A stretch of DNA of 5,489 nt. It comes from an uncultured Hyphomicrobiales bacterium. GTDB taxonomy: Bacteria > Pseudomonadota > Alphaproteobacteria > Rhizobiales > Beijerinckiaceae. The stretch lies in the NCBI GenBank assembly GCA_903918155.1, contig CAIXDD010000347.1, forward strand, positions 1-5,489, in the 5' to 3' direction. The position numbers and the translations under genes are program-made. The notes beneath the pieces were generated by a model, which was not told the origin of the DNA, did not search any database, and saw only the letters and a program-made list of their open reading frames with translations. This document shows, in pieces, positions 1 through 5,489 of the stretch (position 1 is the stretch's first letter; the number at the start of each line of letters is the position of its first letter).

Positions 1-500
1 ATCCTGCCGCACCGGGGATGATGTTTCGTTCCGTGGCTGGCGGCTTTCTGGCGCAATCGCGCGATGCCGGGCGCGTGAGCGAAGCCACGCTGAAATGCGT
101 GACCAAGCGTGCGCCGACGGCAACCGAGATGGCCGATCTGCTGTTCGCCTTCCGCGTCTGCAAGCATGTGAAGTCCAACGCCATCGTCTACGCCCGCGAC
201 GGGGCGACCGTGGGCGTGGGCGCAGGACAGATGAGCCGCGTCGATTCCTCGCGCATCGCGGCCTGGAAGGCGGCCGAAGCGGCGAAGGCCGCAGGCCTGC
301 CGGACTCGCTGGCCAAGGGCTCCGTCGTCGCCTCCGACGCCTTCTTCCCCTTCGCCGACGGCCTGCTGGCCGCAGCCCAGGCCGGCGCGACCGCGATCAT
401 CCAGCCGGGCGGCTCGATGCGCGACGACGAGGTCATCCGGGCCGCCGACGAAGCGGGGCTGGCGATGGTGATGACGGGCCATCGCCATTTCCGTCACTGA
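1..500 (+). CDS. purH: Bifunctional AICAR formyltransferase / IMP cyclohydrolase PurH, 3' end only
   Basis: This is the C-terminal part of PurH, which carries out the last two steps of de novo IMP synthesis in the cytoplasm: formylation of AICAR using 10-formyl-THF, then cyclisation to IMP. About 165 codons are visible, reading in frame from base 3 to a TGA at 498-500. The full protein is usually about 530 residues, so the N-terminal cyclohydrolase domain and the first part of the transformylase domain lie upstream of the window. Seen here are family landmarks of the transformylase domain in the expected order: RSVAGG, VTKRAPT, KHVKSNAIVYARDGATVG, GAGQMSRVDS, SDAFFPFADG, IQPGGSMRDDEVI, and the hallmark C-terminus RHFRH. 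The ATG at 18 is internal, not a start. Nothing suggests damage. No strong terminator follows; the next gene on this strand begins 132 bases downstream. Confidence 0.97.
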   Translation, partial: PAAPGMMFRSVAGGFLAQSRDAGRVSEATLKCVTKRAPTATEMADLLFAFRVCKHVKSNAIVYARDGATVGVGAGQMSRVDSSRIAAWKAAEAAKAAGLPDSLAKGSVVASDAFFPFADGLLAAAQAGATAIIQPGGSMRDDEVIRAADEAGLAMVMTGHRHFRH

Positions 501-632
501 GTCCGCCGCTCGTTCATCGCTGAGAAAGCACACGCTGCGTCAGGGGCGCGGCGTTCATCTTCTGTTAACGCGCGGCGGCGTTTCTTGCGCCCACGCGACG
601 CGGCTTTTGTCGCTGACAGGAGATTTCACATC
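501..632. other. Non-coding spacer between purH and the YbjQ-like gene
   Basis: This 132-base gap has no credible gene. It contains a short inverted repeat, GCGTT at 551-555 and AACGC at 567-571, with the palindrome GTTAAC at 565-569 region inside its right half. It also contains a 5-bp repeat, GCGAC 595-599 and GTCGC 609-613. Neither is followed by a T run, so neither is a good intrinsic terminator. I could not pick a convincing -35/-10 pair, so the downstream gene may have a weak local promoter here or be read through from purH. Confidence 0.6.
618..623 (+). promoter_or_regulatory. Ribosome binding site AGGAGA of the YbjQ-like gene
   Basis: AGGAGA is a strong Shine-Dalgarno match, with 9 to 10 bases between it and the ATG at 633. 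It decides the start of the small downstream gene: the same frame is open further upstream from an ATG at 585, but that start lies before this site and would add 16 residues unlike the family. Confidence 0.75.
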
Positions 633-914
633 ATGCGTTTCATTTCGGAGAAGGAACTCGAAAGCGTGCGGATCGTCGCGGAGATCGGCCCGATCGAGGC
701 CGCCTCGATGTGGCATGCCGTCGGCGCGCCGGTCGAAGCCCATCGCGAGACGGCGCTTGAGAAATTGCGCCGCCTGGCGCGCGAATTCGAGGCCGATGCG
801 ATCGTCGGGCTCGACGTGACCACCGACGAAGTGGTGAACGAGGATCTGGCGCCCGTGCCGCTGCGCCGGGTGCAGGCGCGCGGCGTCGCGGTCAAGATCG
901 CCCGCGCGGCGTGA
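633..914 (+). CDS. YbjQ-like (UPF0145, putative heavy-metal-binding family) small protein
   Basis: This encodes a 93-residue soluble protein with no signal peptide or membrane segment. Its pattern resembles the YbjQ/UPF0145 family: an early beta strand VRIVAEIGPIEA, then a helix with LEKLRRLAREFEADAIVGLDV, then a final strand VQARGVAVKI. The family is annotated as putative heavy-metal binding from structural similarity, and its true role is not settled. No cysteines are present, and the two histidines (WHAVG and EAHRE) are not an obvious metal site. It is shorter than typical YbjQ (about 105 residues): the region between the first strand and the main helix is compact. The start is set by the AGGAGA site just upstream. 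It follows purH on the same strand and converges on prfA, with 6 bases between the stop codons. The family assignment rests on memory of motif shape and is moderately sure; a gene is very likely. Confidence 0.72.
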   Translation: MRFISEKELESVRIVAEIGPIEAASMWHAVGAPVEAHRETALEKLRRLAREFEADAIVGLDVTTDEVVNEDLAPVPLRRVQARGVAVKIARAA

Positions 915-932
915 GCGGCCCTAGAGGCCGCT
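914..932. terminator. Inverted repeat between convergent stop codons, possible bidirectional terminator
   Basis: A perfect 7-bp inverted repeat, AGCGGCC (914-920) and GGCCGCT (926-932), encloses the 5-base loop CTAGA. It begins on the last base of the TGA of the YbjQ-like gene and holds the TAG of prfA (minus strand, 921-923) in its loop. As RNA from either strand it would form a GC-rich hairpin, in the right place to separate two convergent transcripts. No U run follows on either side, so a classic intrinsic terminator is not shown; pausing or RNA 3'-end protection would fit equally well. Confidence 0.4.
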
Positions 933-1994
933 GGCGGCGAGCTGGTCGGCCTGGTGGCGGGTGATGAGGGGCTCGACCACTTCGTCGAGCGCCTCGCCCG
1001 CGATCACGCGATCGAGCTTGTAGAGCGTCAGTTCGATGCGATGGTCGGTGACGCGCCCTTGCGGAAAATTATAGGTGCGGATGCGCTCCGAACGATCGCC
1101 TGATCCCACTTGCGACTTGCGGTCGGCGGCGCGTTCGGAATCGAGCTTGCGGCGCTGTTCGTCGTAAAGGCGCGCGCGCAGCAGGCCCATCGCCCGCGCG
1201 CGGTTCTTGTGCTGGGAGCGTTCGTCCTGAACCATCACCACGGTTCCGGTGGGGACATGGGTGATGCGGATCGCCGATTCCGTCTTGTTCACATGCTGGC
1301 CGCCCGCGCCCTGCGCGCGCATGGTTTCGATGCGCAGGTCGGCGTCGTTGATCTCGAAATCGACCTCCTGCGCTTCGGGCAGGACGGCGACGGTGGCGGC
1401 GGACGTATGGATGCGCCCCTGCGCCTCCGTGGCCGGCACGCGCTGCACGCGATGCACGCCCGATTCGAATTTGAGCCGCGCGAAGACGCCGCGTCCGGTG
1501 ATGGAGGCGATGATTTCCTTATAGCCGCCCGCCGCGCCTTCGCTGGCGGAGAGCAATTCCATGGTCCATCCGTGCTGTTCGGCGTAGCGGGAATACATGC
1601 GGAAGAGATCGCCGGCGAAAAGCGCGGCCTCGTCGCCGCCGGTTCCCGCGCGCACTTCGAGAATGGCGCCGCCCTCGTCGGCGGCGTCCCTTGGCAGAAG
1701 CGCGATCTGGATGTCGCGTTCGAGCGCCTGCGCGCGTTCGCCCGCCTCGCGCGCCTCGGCCTCGGCGAGGTCGCGCATGTCGCGGTCGGTCGCGGGATCG
1801 TCGATCATGGCGCGCGCGTCCTGCGCGTCGCCCGCCGCCTGTCGCCAGGCGAGGATGGTCGCGCAGAGCGGCTCGATCTCCGACAATTCGCGCGAGAGGG
1901 CGCCGAATTCGGCGCCTGACGCGCCGGCTGCCAGCTTCGCCTCGATCTCGTCGCGCCGGCGCAGAATGAGGTTCAGTTTGTCCTGGGGCAGCAT
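921..1994 (-). CDS. prfA: Peptide chain release factor 1 (RF1)
   Basis: RF1 recognises UAA and UAG in the ribosomal A site and triggers release of the finished protein. The 357-residue length matches the family. Visible in order: a helical N-terminal domain (about 1-100), EVRAGTGGDEA near 113-123, the anticodon-like tripeptide PAT at 187-189 within HRVQRVPATEAQGRIHTSA (the RF1 rather than RF2 signature, codons 1428-1436), and the catalytic GGQ at 231-233 within RAQGAGGQHVNKTESA (codons 1296-1304). The Gln is the residue methylated by PrmC. The start at 1994 gives the standard N-terminus MLPQDKLNLI. A longer frame back to 2084 adds 30 residues unlike RF1 and would overlap ptsP. The Shine-Dalgarno is weak (GGA at 2001-2003, 6 bases before the ATG). 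The gene ends in TAG, a codon its own product reads. It follows ptsP by 61 bases; prmC, its common downstream partner, is not here. Confidence 0.97.
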   Translation of the reverse strand: MLPQDKLNLILRRRDEIEAKLAAGASGAEFGALSRELSEIEPLCATILAWRQAAGDAQDARAMIDDPATDRDMRDLAEAEAREAGERAQALERDIQIALLPRDAADEGGAILEVRAGTGGDEAALFAGDLFRMYSRYAEQHGWTMELLSASEGAAGGYKEIIASITGRGVFARLKFESGVHRVQRVPATEAQGRIHTSAATVAVLPEAQEVDFEINDADLRIETMRAQGAGGQHVNKTESAIRITHVPTGTVVMVQDERSQHKNRARAMGLLRARLYDEQRRKLDSERAADRKSQVGSGDRSERIRTYNFPQGRVTDHRIELTLYKLDRVIAGEALDEVVEPLITRHQADQLAASGL

Positions 1995-2055
1995 GGCGAA
2001 TCCAAAAAGCGCGTGCGCAAGCGAGGGAGCGGCGGGGAGAGGATGCGCCCTCCCG
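1995..2055 (-). other. ptsP-prfA spacer with weak prfA ribosome binding site
   Basis: These 61 bases separate the ptsP stop from the prfA start on the minus strand. Just before the ATG is a GGA (2001-2003) with 6-base spacing, only a partial Shine-Dalgarno, preceded by a T5 run (2004-2008). No good promoter is visible, so prfA is probably transcribed from upstream of ptsP. A purine-rich GAGGG and CCCTC pairing (about 2023-2052) is too short to call a hairpin with confidence. Confidence 0.5.
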
Positions 2056-4320
2056 CTACAAGGGCACGCCCTTCGCATCCGCATAGGCTTTCAGCGGCCC
2101 GCGCAGGGAGGGGGCCGCGTCGGTCTTCGCGAGCAAGTCGCGCAGCAGGCCGCCCAGCTCGCCCGCGTCCATGCCCATGACCGCCGCCTTCACCGGGCCT
2201 ACGCTGGCCGGCGACATGGAGATCGCGCGATAGCCCAGTCCCACCAGCGCCATCGCCTCCAGCGGCCGTCCGCCCATCTCGCCGCACAAGGTCAGGGGCT
2301 TGCCCGCGCGCGCCGCGCTGTCGGCCACATGGGCGAGCGCGCGCAGCACCGGGGCGGAGAGCACGTCGAAACGATTGGCGACGCGCCTGTTGTCGCGGTC
2401 GGCGGCGGTCAGATATTGCACGAGGTCGTTGGAGCCGACGGAGATGAAATCCGCGCGCGCGAGCAATTCGTCCAGCTGCCAGAGCAGCGAGGGCACTTCG
2501 ATCATGACGCCCAGCTTGAGGAGCGAGGGCGTCTCGTAGCCATGGCGGGTGAGATGGGCCAGTTCGCGCGCGACCAGCGCCCGGGCGGCGTCGAACTCGC
2601 TGACCATCGCCACCATCGGAAACATGACGCGCAATTCGCGGCCGGCGCCGGCGCGCAGCAGCGCGCGCAATTGCGAGCGCAGAAGGCCCGGCCTGTCGAG
2701 GCCGATGCGGATCGCCCGCCAGCCCAGCGCCGGATTCTCCTCCTCATAGGTCTGCATATAGGGGAGGATCTTGTCGCCGCCGATGTCGAGCGTGCGGAAG
2801 GTGACGCAGCCGGGCGTGGCGTCGATCACCTGCTTGTAGAGCGCGTATTGCTGCTCCAGCCGCGGGAATTGCGAGGCGAGCATGAATTGCAGCTCGGTGC
2901 GGAACAGGCCGATGGACGCCACGCCCGCCTCGCCCATGTGGTGCACGTCCACGAGCAGTCCCGCGTTCATCAGCAAGTCGATCGTCTGGCCGTCGCGCGT
3001 GACGGCGGGCTTGTCGCGCAGCTGGTGATATTGCTCCTGGCGACGCGCGCGCAGGCGCGCCTTCTCGCGATAGGCGCTTTCCACGTCGGGCTGCGGGCGC
3101 ACCTGCACTTCGCCCGCGCCGCCGTCGACGATGATCGCGTCGCCCTGTTCGACGAGGCTGGTGATGTTGTCCACGTCGCCCACGGTGGGCACGCCCAGCG
3201 AACGGGCGACGATGGCGACATGGCTTGAGCCGCCCGCATCCTCCAGCACGAGGCCGCGCAGGCGCTTGCGGTCATATTCGAGCAAGGCCGCCGGGCCCAT
3301 GCTGCGCGCCACGAGCACCGCATTGTCGGGCAGGGTCTCCGGGCCCGCGACGAGCGATTGTCCGGTGAGCTGATGCAGCAGGCGATTGGCGAGATCGTCG
3401 AGATCGTGCAGCCGTTCGCGCAAATAGGGATCGGTCTGGCGCTGCAGCCGCGCGCGGGCGTCGTTCTGCACGCGCTCGACGGCGGCTTCCGCGGTGACGC
3501 CGGTGGAGATCGCCTCGCGCAGGCGGCGCAGCCAGCCGCGGTCATTGGCGAACATGCGGTAGGTTTCGAGCACTTCGCGATGGTCGCCGGCCGAGCCGTC
3601 GCCGTCGAGCAACTGGTCGATGCCCGCGCGCATGGCCTCGATGGATTCCTCCAGACGCCGCAGCTCCTTGCCGGTGTCCTCGGCGACGATCTGCGTCACC
3701 ACGACGCGGGGCTGGTGCAGCACCACATGGCCGAGGCCGACGCCTTCGGAGACCGCCGACCCCTTCAGCGCCAGCGGACGGCGCGCCGCGATTTCGGCGC
3801 CGGGCCGCACGATCGCCTGCAATTCGCCGGACGCGATCATCTCGGCGAGCAGCATGGCGATGGTTTCGAGAACCTCGACCTCCTCCTCCGCATAGACGCG
3901 GTGGGCGCGGTTCTGCACCACGAGCACGCCCAGCGTATTGCCGCCGCGCAGGATCGGCACGCCGAGGAAGGCGTTGTAGATTTCTTCGCCCGTCTCCGGC
4001 TTGTAGGAGAAAGAGGGATGCGACTGGGCTTCGGACAGGGCCAGCGGCTCGGCGTTGCGCGCGATCAGGCCGACGAGGCCTTCACCCGCGCGCATGGTGG
4101 TCAGATGGACCGCCTCGCGGTTGAGGCCTTCGGTGGCGAAGAGCTCAAGCCGGCCGTCGGCGCGCAGCACATAGACCGAGCAGACCTCGGCCACCATATT
4201 GGCGGCGATCTGGACCACGATGCGGTCGAGGCGCGCCTGCGCGCTCACCGGCTCCGCCATGGCTTCGCGGAGACGGCGCAACAGGAGGCGGGGGCTGCCT
4301 GGCGCGTTGCGCGTGGGCAT
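2056..4320 (-). CDS. ptsP: Phosphoenolpyruvate-protein phosphotransferase PtsP (EI-Ntr) with N-terminal GAF domain
   Basis: EI-Ntr autophosphorylates from PEP and passes the phosphate to NPr, then to EIIA-Ntr; this regulatory PTS links nitrogen and carbon status to metabolism, not sugar uptake. The 754 residues match the family. A GAF domain (about 27-165) is followed by the NPr-interacting helical region (about 185-310), the swivelling phosphohistidine domain (about 330-405) and the PEP-binding barrel (about 430-720). Active His367 lies in DAGGSSHVAIVARS (codon 3220-3222). PEP-site motifs are GLFRTELQFM (Arg474), FRTLDIGGDK (Arg509), ENPALGWRAIR, MIEVPS (Glu608), FISVGSNDLVQY (Asn631-Asp632), and the general acid Cys679 in LCGEMGG (codon 2284-2286). 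All expected catalytic residues are present. In studied alphaproteobacteria the GAF domain responds to glutamine; that is family knowledge. The ATG at 4320 follows GGAG by 5 bases. The gene ends in TAG. It lies between lysC and prfA on the same strand. Confidence 0.97.
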   Translation of the reverse strand: MPTRNAPGSPRLLLRRLREAMAEPVSAQARLDRIVVQIAANMVAEVCSVYVLRADGRLELFATEGLNREAVHLTTMRAGEGLVGLIARNAEPLALSEAQSHPSFSYKPETGEEIYNAFLGVPILRGGNTLGVLVVQNRAHRVYAEEEVEVLETIAMLLAEMIASGELQAIVRPGAEIAARRPLALKGSAVSEGVGLGHVVLHQPRVVVTQIVAEDTGKELRRLEESIEAMRAGIDQLLDGDGSAGDHREVLETYRMFANDRGWLRRLREAISTGVTAEAAVERVQNDARARLQRQTDPYLRERLHDLDDLANRLLHQLTGQSLVAGPETLPDNAVLVARSMGPAALLEYDRKRLRGLVLEDAGGSSHVAIVARSLGVPTVGDVDNITSLVEQGDAIIVDGGAGEVQVRPQPDVESAYREKARLRARRQEQYHQLRDKPAVTRDGQTIDLLMNAGLLVDVHHMGEAGVASIGLFRTELQFMLASQFPRLEQQYALYKQVIDATPGCVTFRTLDIGGDKILPYMQTYEEENPALGWRAIRIGLDRPGLLRSQLRALLRAGAGRELRVMFPMVAMVSEFDAARALVARELAHLTRHGYETPSLLKLGVMIEVPSLLWQLDELLARADFISVGSNDLVQYLTAADRDNRRVANRFDVLSAPVLRALAHVADSAARAGKPLTLCGEMGGRPLEAMALVGLGYRAISMSPASVGPVKAAVMGMDAGELGGLLRDLLAKTDAAPSLRGPLKAYADAKGVPL

Positions 4321-4324
4321 GTGA

Positions 4325-4329
4325 TCTCC
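4325..4329 (-). promoter_or_regulatory. Ribosome binding site of ptsP
   Basis: On the minus strand GGAGA (4329-4325) sits 4 to 5 bases before the ATG at 4320-4318. It supports that start, which also gives the usual PtsP N-terminal length. Confidence 0.7.
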
Positions 4330-4338
4330 GGTCCTTCC

Positions 4339-4351
4339 GCGCGTGACGCGC
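4339..4351. repeat. Short interrupted palindrome in the ptsP leader
   Basis: GCGCG, TGA, CGCGC forms a 5-bp perfect inverted repeat with a 3-base centre, about 20 bases before the ptsP start. Next to it on the minus strand is a second tiny stem, GCCC, CAA, GGGC. Either could fold in the ptsP leader RNA or form an operator-like dyad. In DNA this GC-rich both may be chance. Confidence 0.3.
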
Positions 4352-4370
4352 CCTTGGGGCCGCTCCGCCA

Positions 4371-4462
4371 GGGACGCCCGCCTTCAGGCTATACCGAATA
4401 GGGGCGGGCGCCCGCAAGGAGCAGCATTGGGACGCAGTATGGGACGCAGAATTGGGACGCGG
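4371..4462 (-). repeat. Cluster of four GCGTCCC repeats around the candidate ptsP promoter
   Basis: The 7-mer GCGTCCC (minus strand) occurs at 4460-4454, 4447-4441, 4435-4429 and 4377-4371. The first three form an imperfect tandem array with unit lengths of 13 and 12 bases (plus-strand units ATTGGGACGCAG, TATGGGACGCAGA, ATTGGGACGCGG). They lie just upstream of the candidate -35; the fourth lies just downstream of the likely start site. The array could be a regulator-binding cluster or a degenerate tandem duplication. Confidence 0.6.
4388..4417 (-). promoter_or_regulatory. Candidate sigma70-type promoter for ptsP-prfA
   Basis: On the minus strand, TTGCGG (4417-4412) and TATAGC (4393-4388) are 18 bases apart. 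They are the best housekeeping-type -35/-10 pair in the lysC-ptsP spacer and sit in one of its few AT-containing stretches. A start site would fall near 4381, giving a leader of about 60 bases. If real, ptsP and prfA can be transcribed independently of lysC. This is a match by eye only. Confidence 0.4.
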
Positions 4463-4477
4463 CTTCGGGGCGCGGCA

Positions 4478-4496
4478 GGCCGCCGGTCAGGCGGCC
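4478..4496 (-). terminator. GC hairpin immediately after the lysC stop
   Basis: In the lysC transcript, GGCCGCC (4496-4490), loop TGACC (4489-4485) and GGCGGCC (4484-4478) make a perfect 7-bp all-GC stem starting 2 bases after the stop codon. No U run follows, so efficient intrinsic termination is not assured. It could attenuate read-through into ptsP or protect the lysC mRNA 3' end. The first arm can also be supplied by the copy at 4508-4502, inside the coding end, so two alternative folds are possible. Confidence 0.4.
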
Positions 4497-4506
4497 GGTC
4501 AGGCGG
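4483..4506. repeat. Perfect 12-bp tandem duplication spanning the lysC stop codon
   Basis: CCGGTCAGGCGG is present twice, back to back (4483-4494 and 4495-4506). Read on the minus strand, the unit carries codons GCC, GCC, TGA, so the lysC stop (4501-4499) is followed in frame, 12 bases on, by a second identical stop (4489-4487). The duplication is a multiple of three and leaves the protein unchanged. Confidence 0.85.
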
Positions 4507-5489
4507 CCTTGTCGAGCCCGTAGAGCGAATGCAGGGTGCGCACCGCCAGCTCGGTGTAGTCCTTGTCGATCAGGACGGAGAATTTGATCTCGCTCGTGGT
4601 GATGGCGCGGATGTTGACGCCCTTTTCGGCGAGCGCCCGGAAGGCGCGGGCGGCGACGCCGGCATGGGAGCGCATGCCCACCCCGATGGCGGAAATTTTC
4701 ACCACATCCGTGGCGCCCTCGACGGATTCGTAGCCGATGGCGTCCTTCATCTTGGCGAGGAGGGCCATGGCGCGCTCGTAATCGGCGGCCTGCACGGTGA
4801 AGGTGAGGTCCGTCGTCTGCCCGTTGCGCGCGGTGGCGGGGCCGGACACGACCTGGATGATCATGTCCACATTGATGTTGCTGTCGGCGAGCGGGCCGAA
4901 GATCGAGGCGGCGACGCCCGGCTTGTCGGCGACGTTGCGCAGCGTGATCTGGGCCTCGTCCTTGGAAAAGGCGATGCCGGTGACGACCTGCTGTTCCACG
5001 ATCTCATCCTCCTCGCAAATAAGCGTGCCGGGCCGCGGATCGGCCGGGTCGTCGAACGACGAGCGCACGAACGTGCGCACCTTGTGCACCATGGCGATCT
5101 CGACCGAGCGCACCTGCAGCACTTTGGAGCCGAGCGAGGCCATTTCGAGCATTTCCTCGAAGGAGACCTTGTCCAGCTTGCGGGCCTTGGGCACGACGCG
5201 CGGGTCGGTGGTGTAGACGCCGTCGACGTCGGTGTAGATGTCGCAGCGCTCCGCGCCGATGGCGGCGGCCACGGCCACGGCGCTGGTGTCGGAGCCGCCG
5301 CGCCCCAGCGTGGTGATCCGCTGGTCGGGACCGATGCCCTGGAAGCCCGCCATCACCGCCACCTGCCCCTGCGACAGCCGCTTCACGACCTCCGAGACAT
5401 CGATATCGAGAATGCGCGCCGCGCCATGCACCCCGTCGGTTTTCACCGGCACCTGCCAGCCGGTCCACGACCGGGCGGGAATGCCGATG
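4499..5489 (-). CDS. lysC: Aspartokinase LysC, 5' end missing
   Basis: Aspartokinase phosphorylates L-aspartate with ATP, the first step toward lysine, threonine, methionine and diaminopimelate. The visible 329 or so residues continue in frame past base 5489, upstream with IGIPARSWTGWQVPVKTDGVH; the usual length is about 410, so roughly 80 N-terminal residues are missing. The GTG at 5452 is internal. Seen in order (visible numbering): kinase motifs TTLGRGGSDTSAVA near 59-72 and IYTDVDGVYTTDPR near 84-97, then two C-terminal ACT domains, about 169-247 (VADKPGVAASIFGPLADSNINVDMI) and about 262-325 (ISAIGVGMRSHAGVAARAFRALAEKGVNI). This is the monofunctional, two-ACT type, which is normally feedback-controlled by lysine and/or threonine; no homoserine dehydrogenase domain follows. 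The linker before the first ACT domain has no ATG, so the internal start that gives a separate beta subunit in Bacillus or Corynebacterium is not evident. The gene precedes ptsP by 178 bases. Confidence 0.97.
   Translation of the reverse strand, partial: IGIPARSWTGWQVPVKTDGVHGAARILDIDVSEVVKRLSQGQVAVMAGFQGIGPDQRITTLGRGGSDTSAVAVAAAIGAERCDIYTDVDGVYTTDPRVVPKARKLDKVSFEEMLEMASLGSKVLQVRSVEIAMVHKVRTFVRSSFDDPADPRPGTLICEEDEIVEQQVVTGIAFSKDEAQITLRNVADKPGVAASIFGPLADSNINVDMIIQVVSGPATARNGQTTDLTFTVQAADYERAMALLAKMKDAIGYESVEGATDVVKISAIGVGMRSHAGVAARAFRALAEKGVNIRAITTSEIKFSVLIDKDYTELAVRTLHSLYGLDKAA

Noticed and set aside
585..632. An upstream ATG at 585 for the YbjQ-like gene
   Set aside because: The strong AGGAGA at 618-623 serves the ATG at 633; the extra 16 residues do not look like the family.
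1110..1919. A 269-codon plus-strand open frame opposite prfA
   Set aside because: Antisense shadow of a fully intact RF1 gene with PAT and GGQ motifs; no domain seen.
2004..2020. GCG-CACG-CGC followed by T5 before prfA, resembling a mini terminator
   Set aside because: Only a 3-bp stem; too weak to terminate, and it lies just before the prfA start.
1995..2084. A longer prfA start at 2084 adding 30 residues
   Set aside because: The extension is unlike RF1 N-termini and overlaps the end of ptsP; MLPQDKLNLI from 1994 gives the family length of 357.
1597..3228. A 543-codon plus-strand open frame running opposite both prfA and ptsP
   Set aside because: It crosses two well-supported genes in antisense, its product is Arg/Ala/His-rich without recognisable domains, and such frames are expected from GC-rich codon bias.
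3358..4401. A 347-codon plus-strand open frame opposite ptsP
   Set aside because: It mirrors the ptsP codons, has no family motifs and no clear ribosome binding site; ptsP has all its catalytic residues.
4499..5452. The 317-codon lysC frame read as a complete short gene from a GTG at 5452
   Set aside because: The frame stays open to the window edge and the upstream residues (ARSWTGWQ) are conserved aspartokinase sequence, so the gene is cut by the window rather than short.

Overview
This window looks like ordinary chromosomal DNA from a GC-rich alphaproteobacterium, most plausibly of the Hyphomicrobiales (Rhizobiales). The main reason is the minus-strand gene order lysC, ptsP, prfA, which I recall as typical of that group. 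The protein sequences also fit, notably an EI-Ntr with a GAF domain and a two-ACT aspartokinase with a GWQ(V/I)P-type segment. Genus is a guess and is not claimed.

Layout. Bases 1-500 hold the 3' end of purH on the plus strand, the last steps of IMP synthesis. A non-coding gap of 132 bases follows. Then comes a small plus-strand gene (633-914) for a YbjQ-like protein of the UPF0145 / putative heavy-metal-binding family, with a clear ribosome binding site. It converges with prfA (1994 down to 921); the two stop codons are only 6 bases apart and are bridged by a perfect 7-bp inverted repeat. Upstream of prfA on the minus strand lie ptsP (4320-2056) and, after a 178-base spacer, the 3' three quarters of lysC, whose start is beyond base 5489.

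Function. lysC commits aspartate to the lysine, threonine, methionine and diaminopimelate pathway. ptsP encodes the first phosphotransferase of the nitrogen PTS, which senses nitrogen status through its GAF domain. prfA encodes release factor 1 for UAA and UAG stops. The three are co-oriented and could be partly co-transcribed. However, the lysC-ptsP spacer holds a hairpin directly after the lysC stop, a plausible sigma70-type promoter, and a cluster of GCGTCCC repeats, so ptsP-prfA may form its own unit.

The most interesting non-genic structure is in 4321-4510. It includes a perfect 12-bp tandem duplication that copies the lysC stop codon, a GC hairpin, and four copies of GCGTCCC arranged around the candidate promoter. 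Also notable: prmC, the usual partner downstream of prfA, is absent, and prfA itself ends in UAG, a codon read by RF1 but not RF2. I found no mobile element, CRISPR array, tRNA or rRNA, and no convincing new multi-gene system. The very long plus-strand open frames opposite prfA and ptsP are codon-bias shadows.
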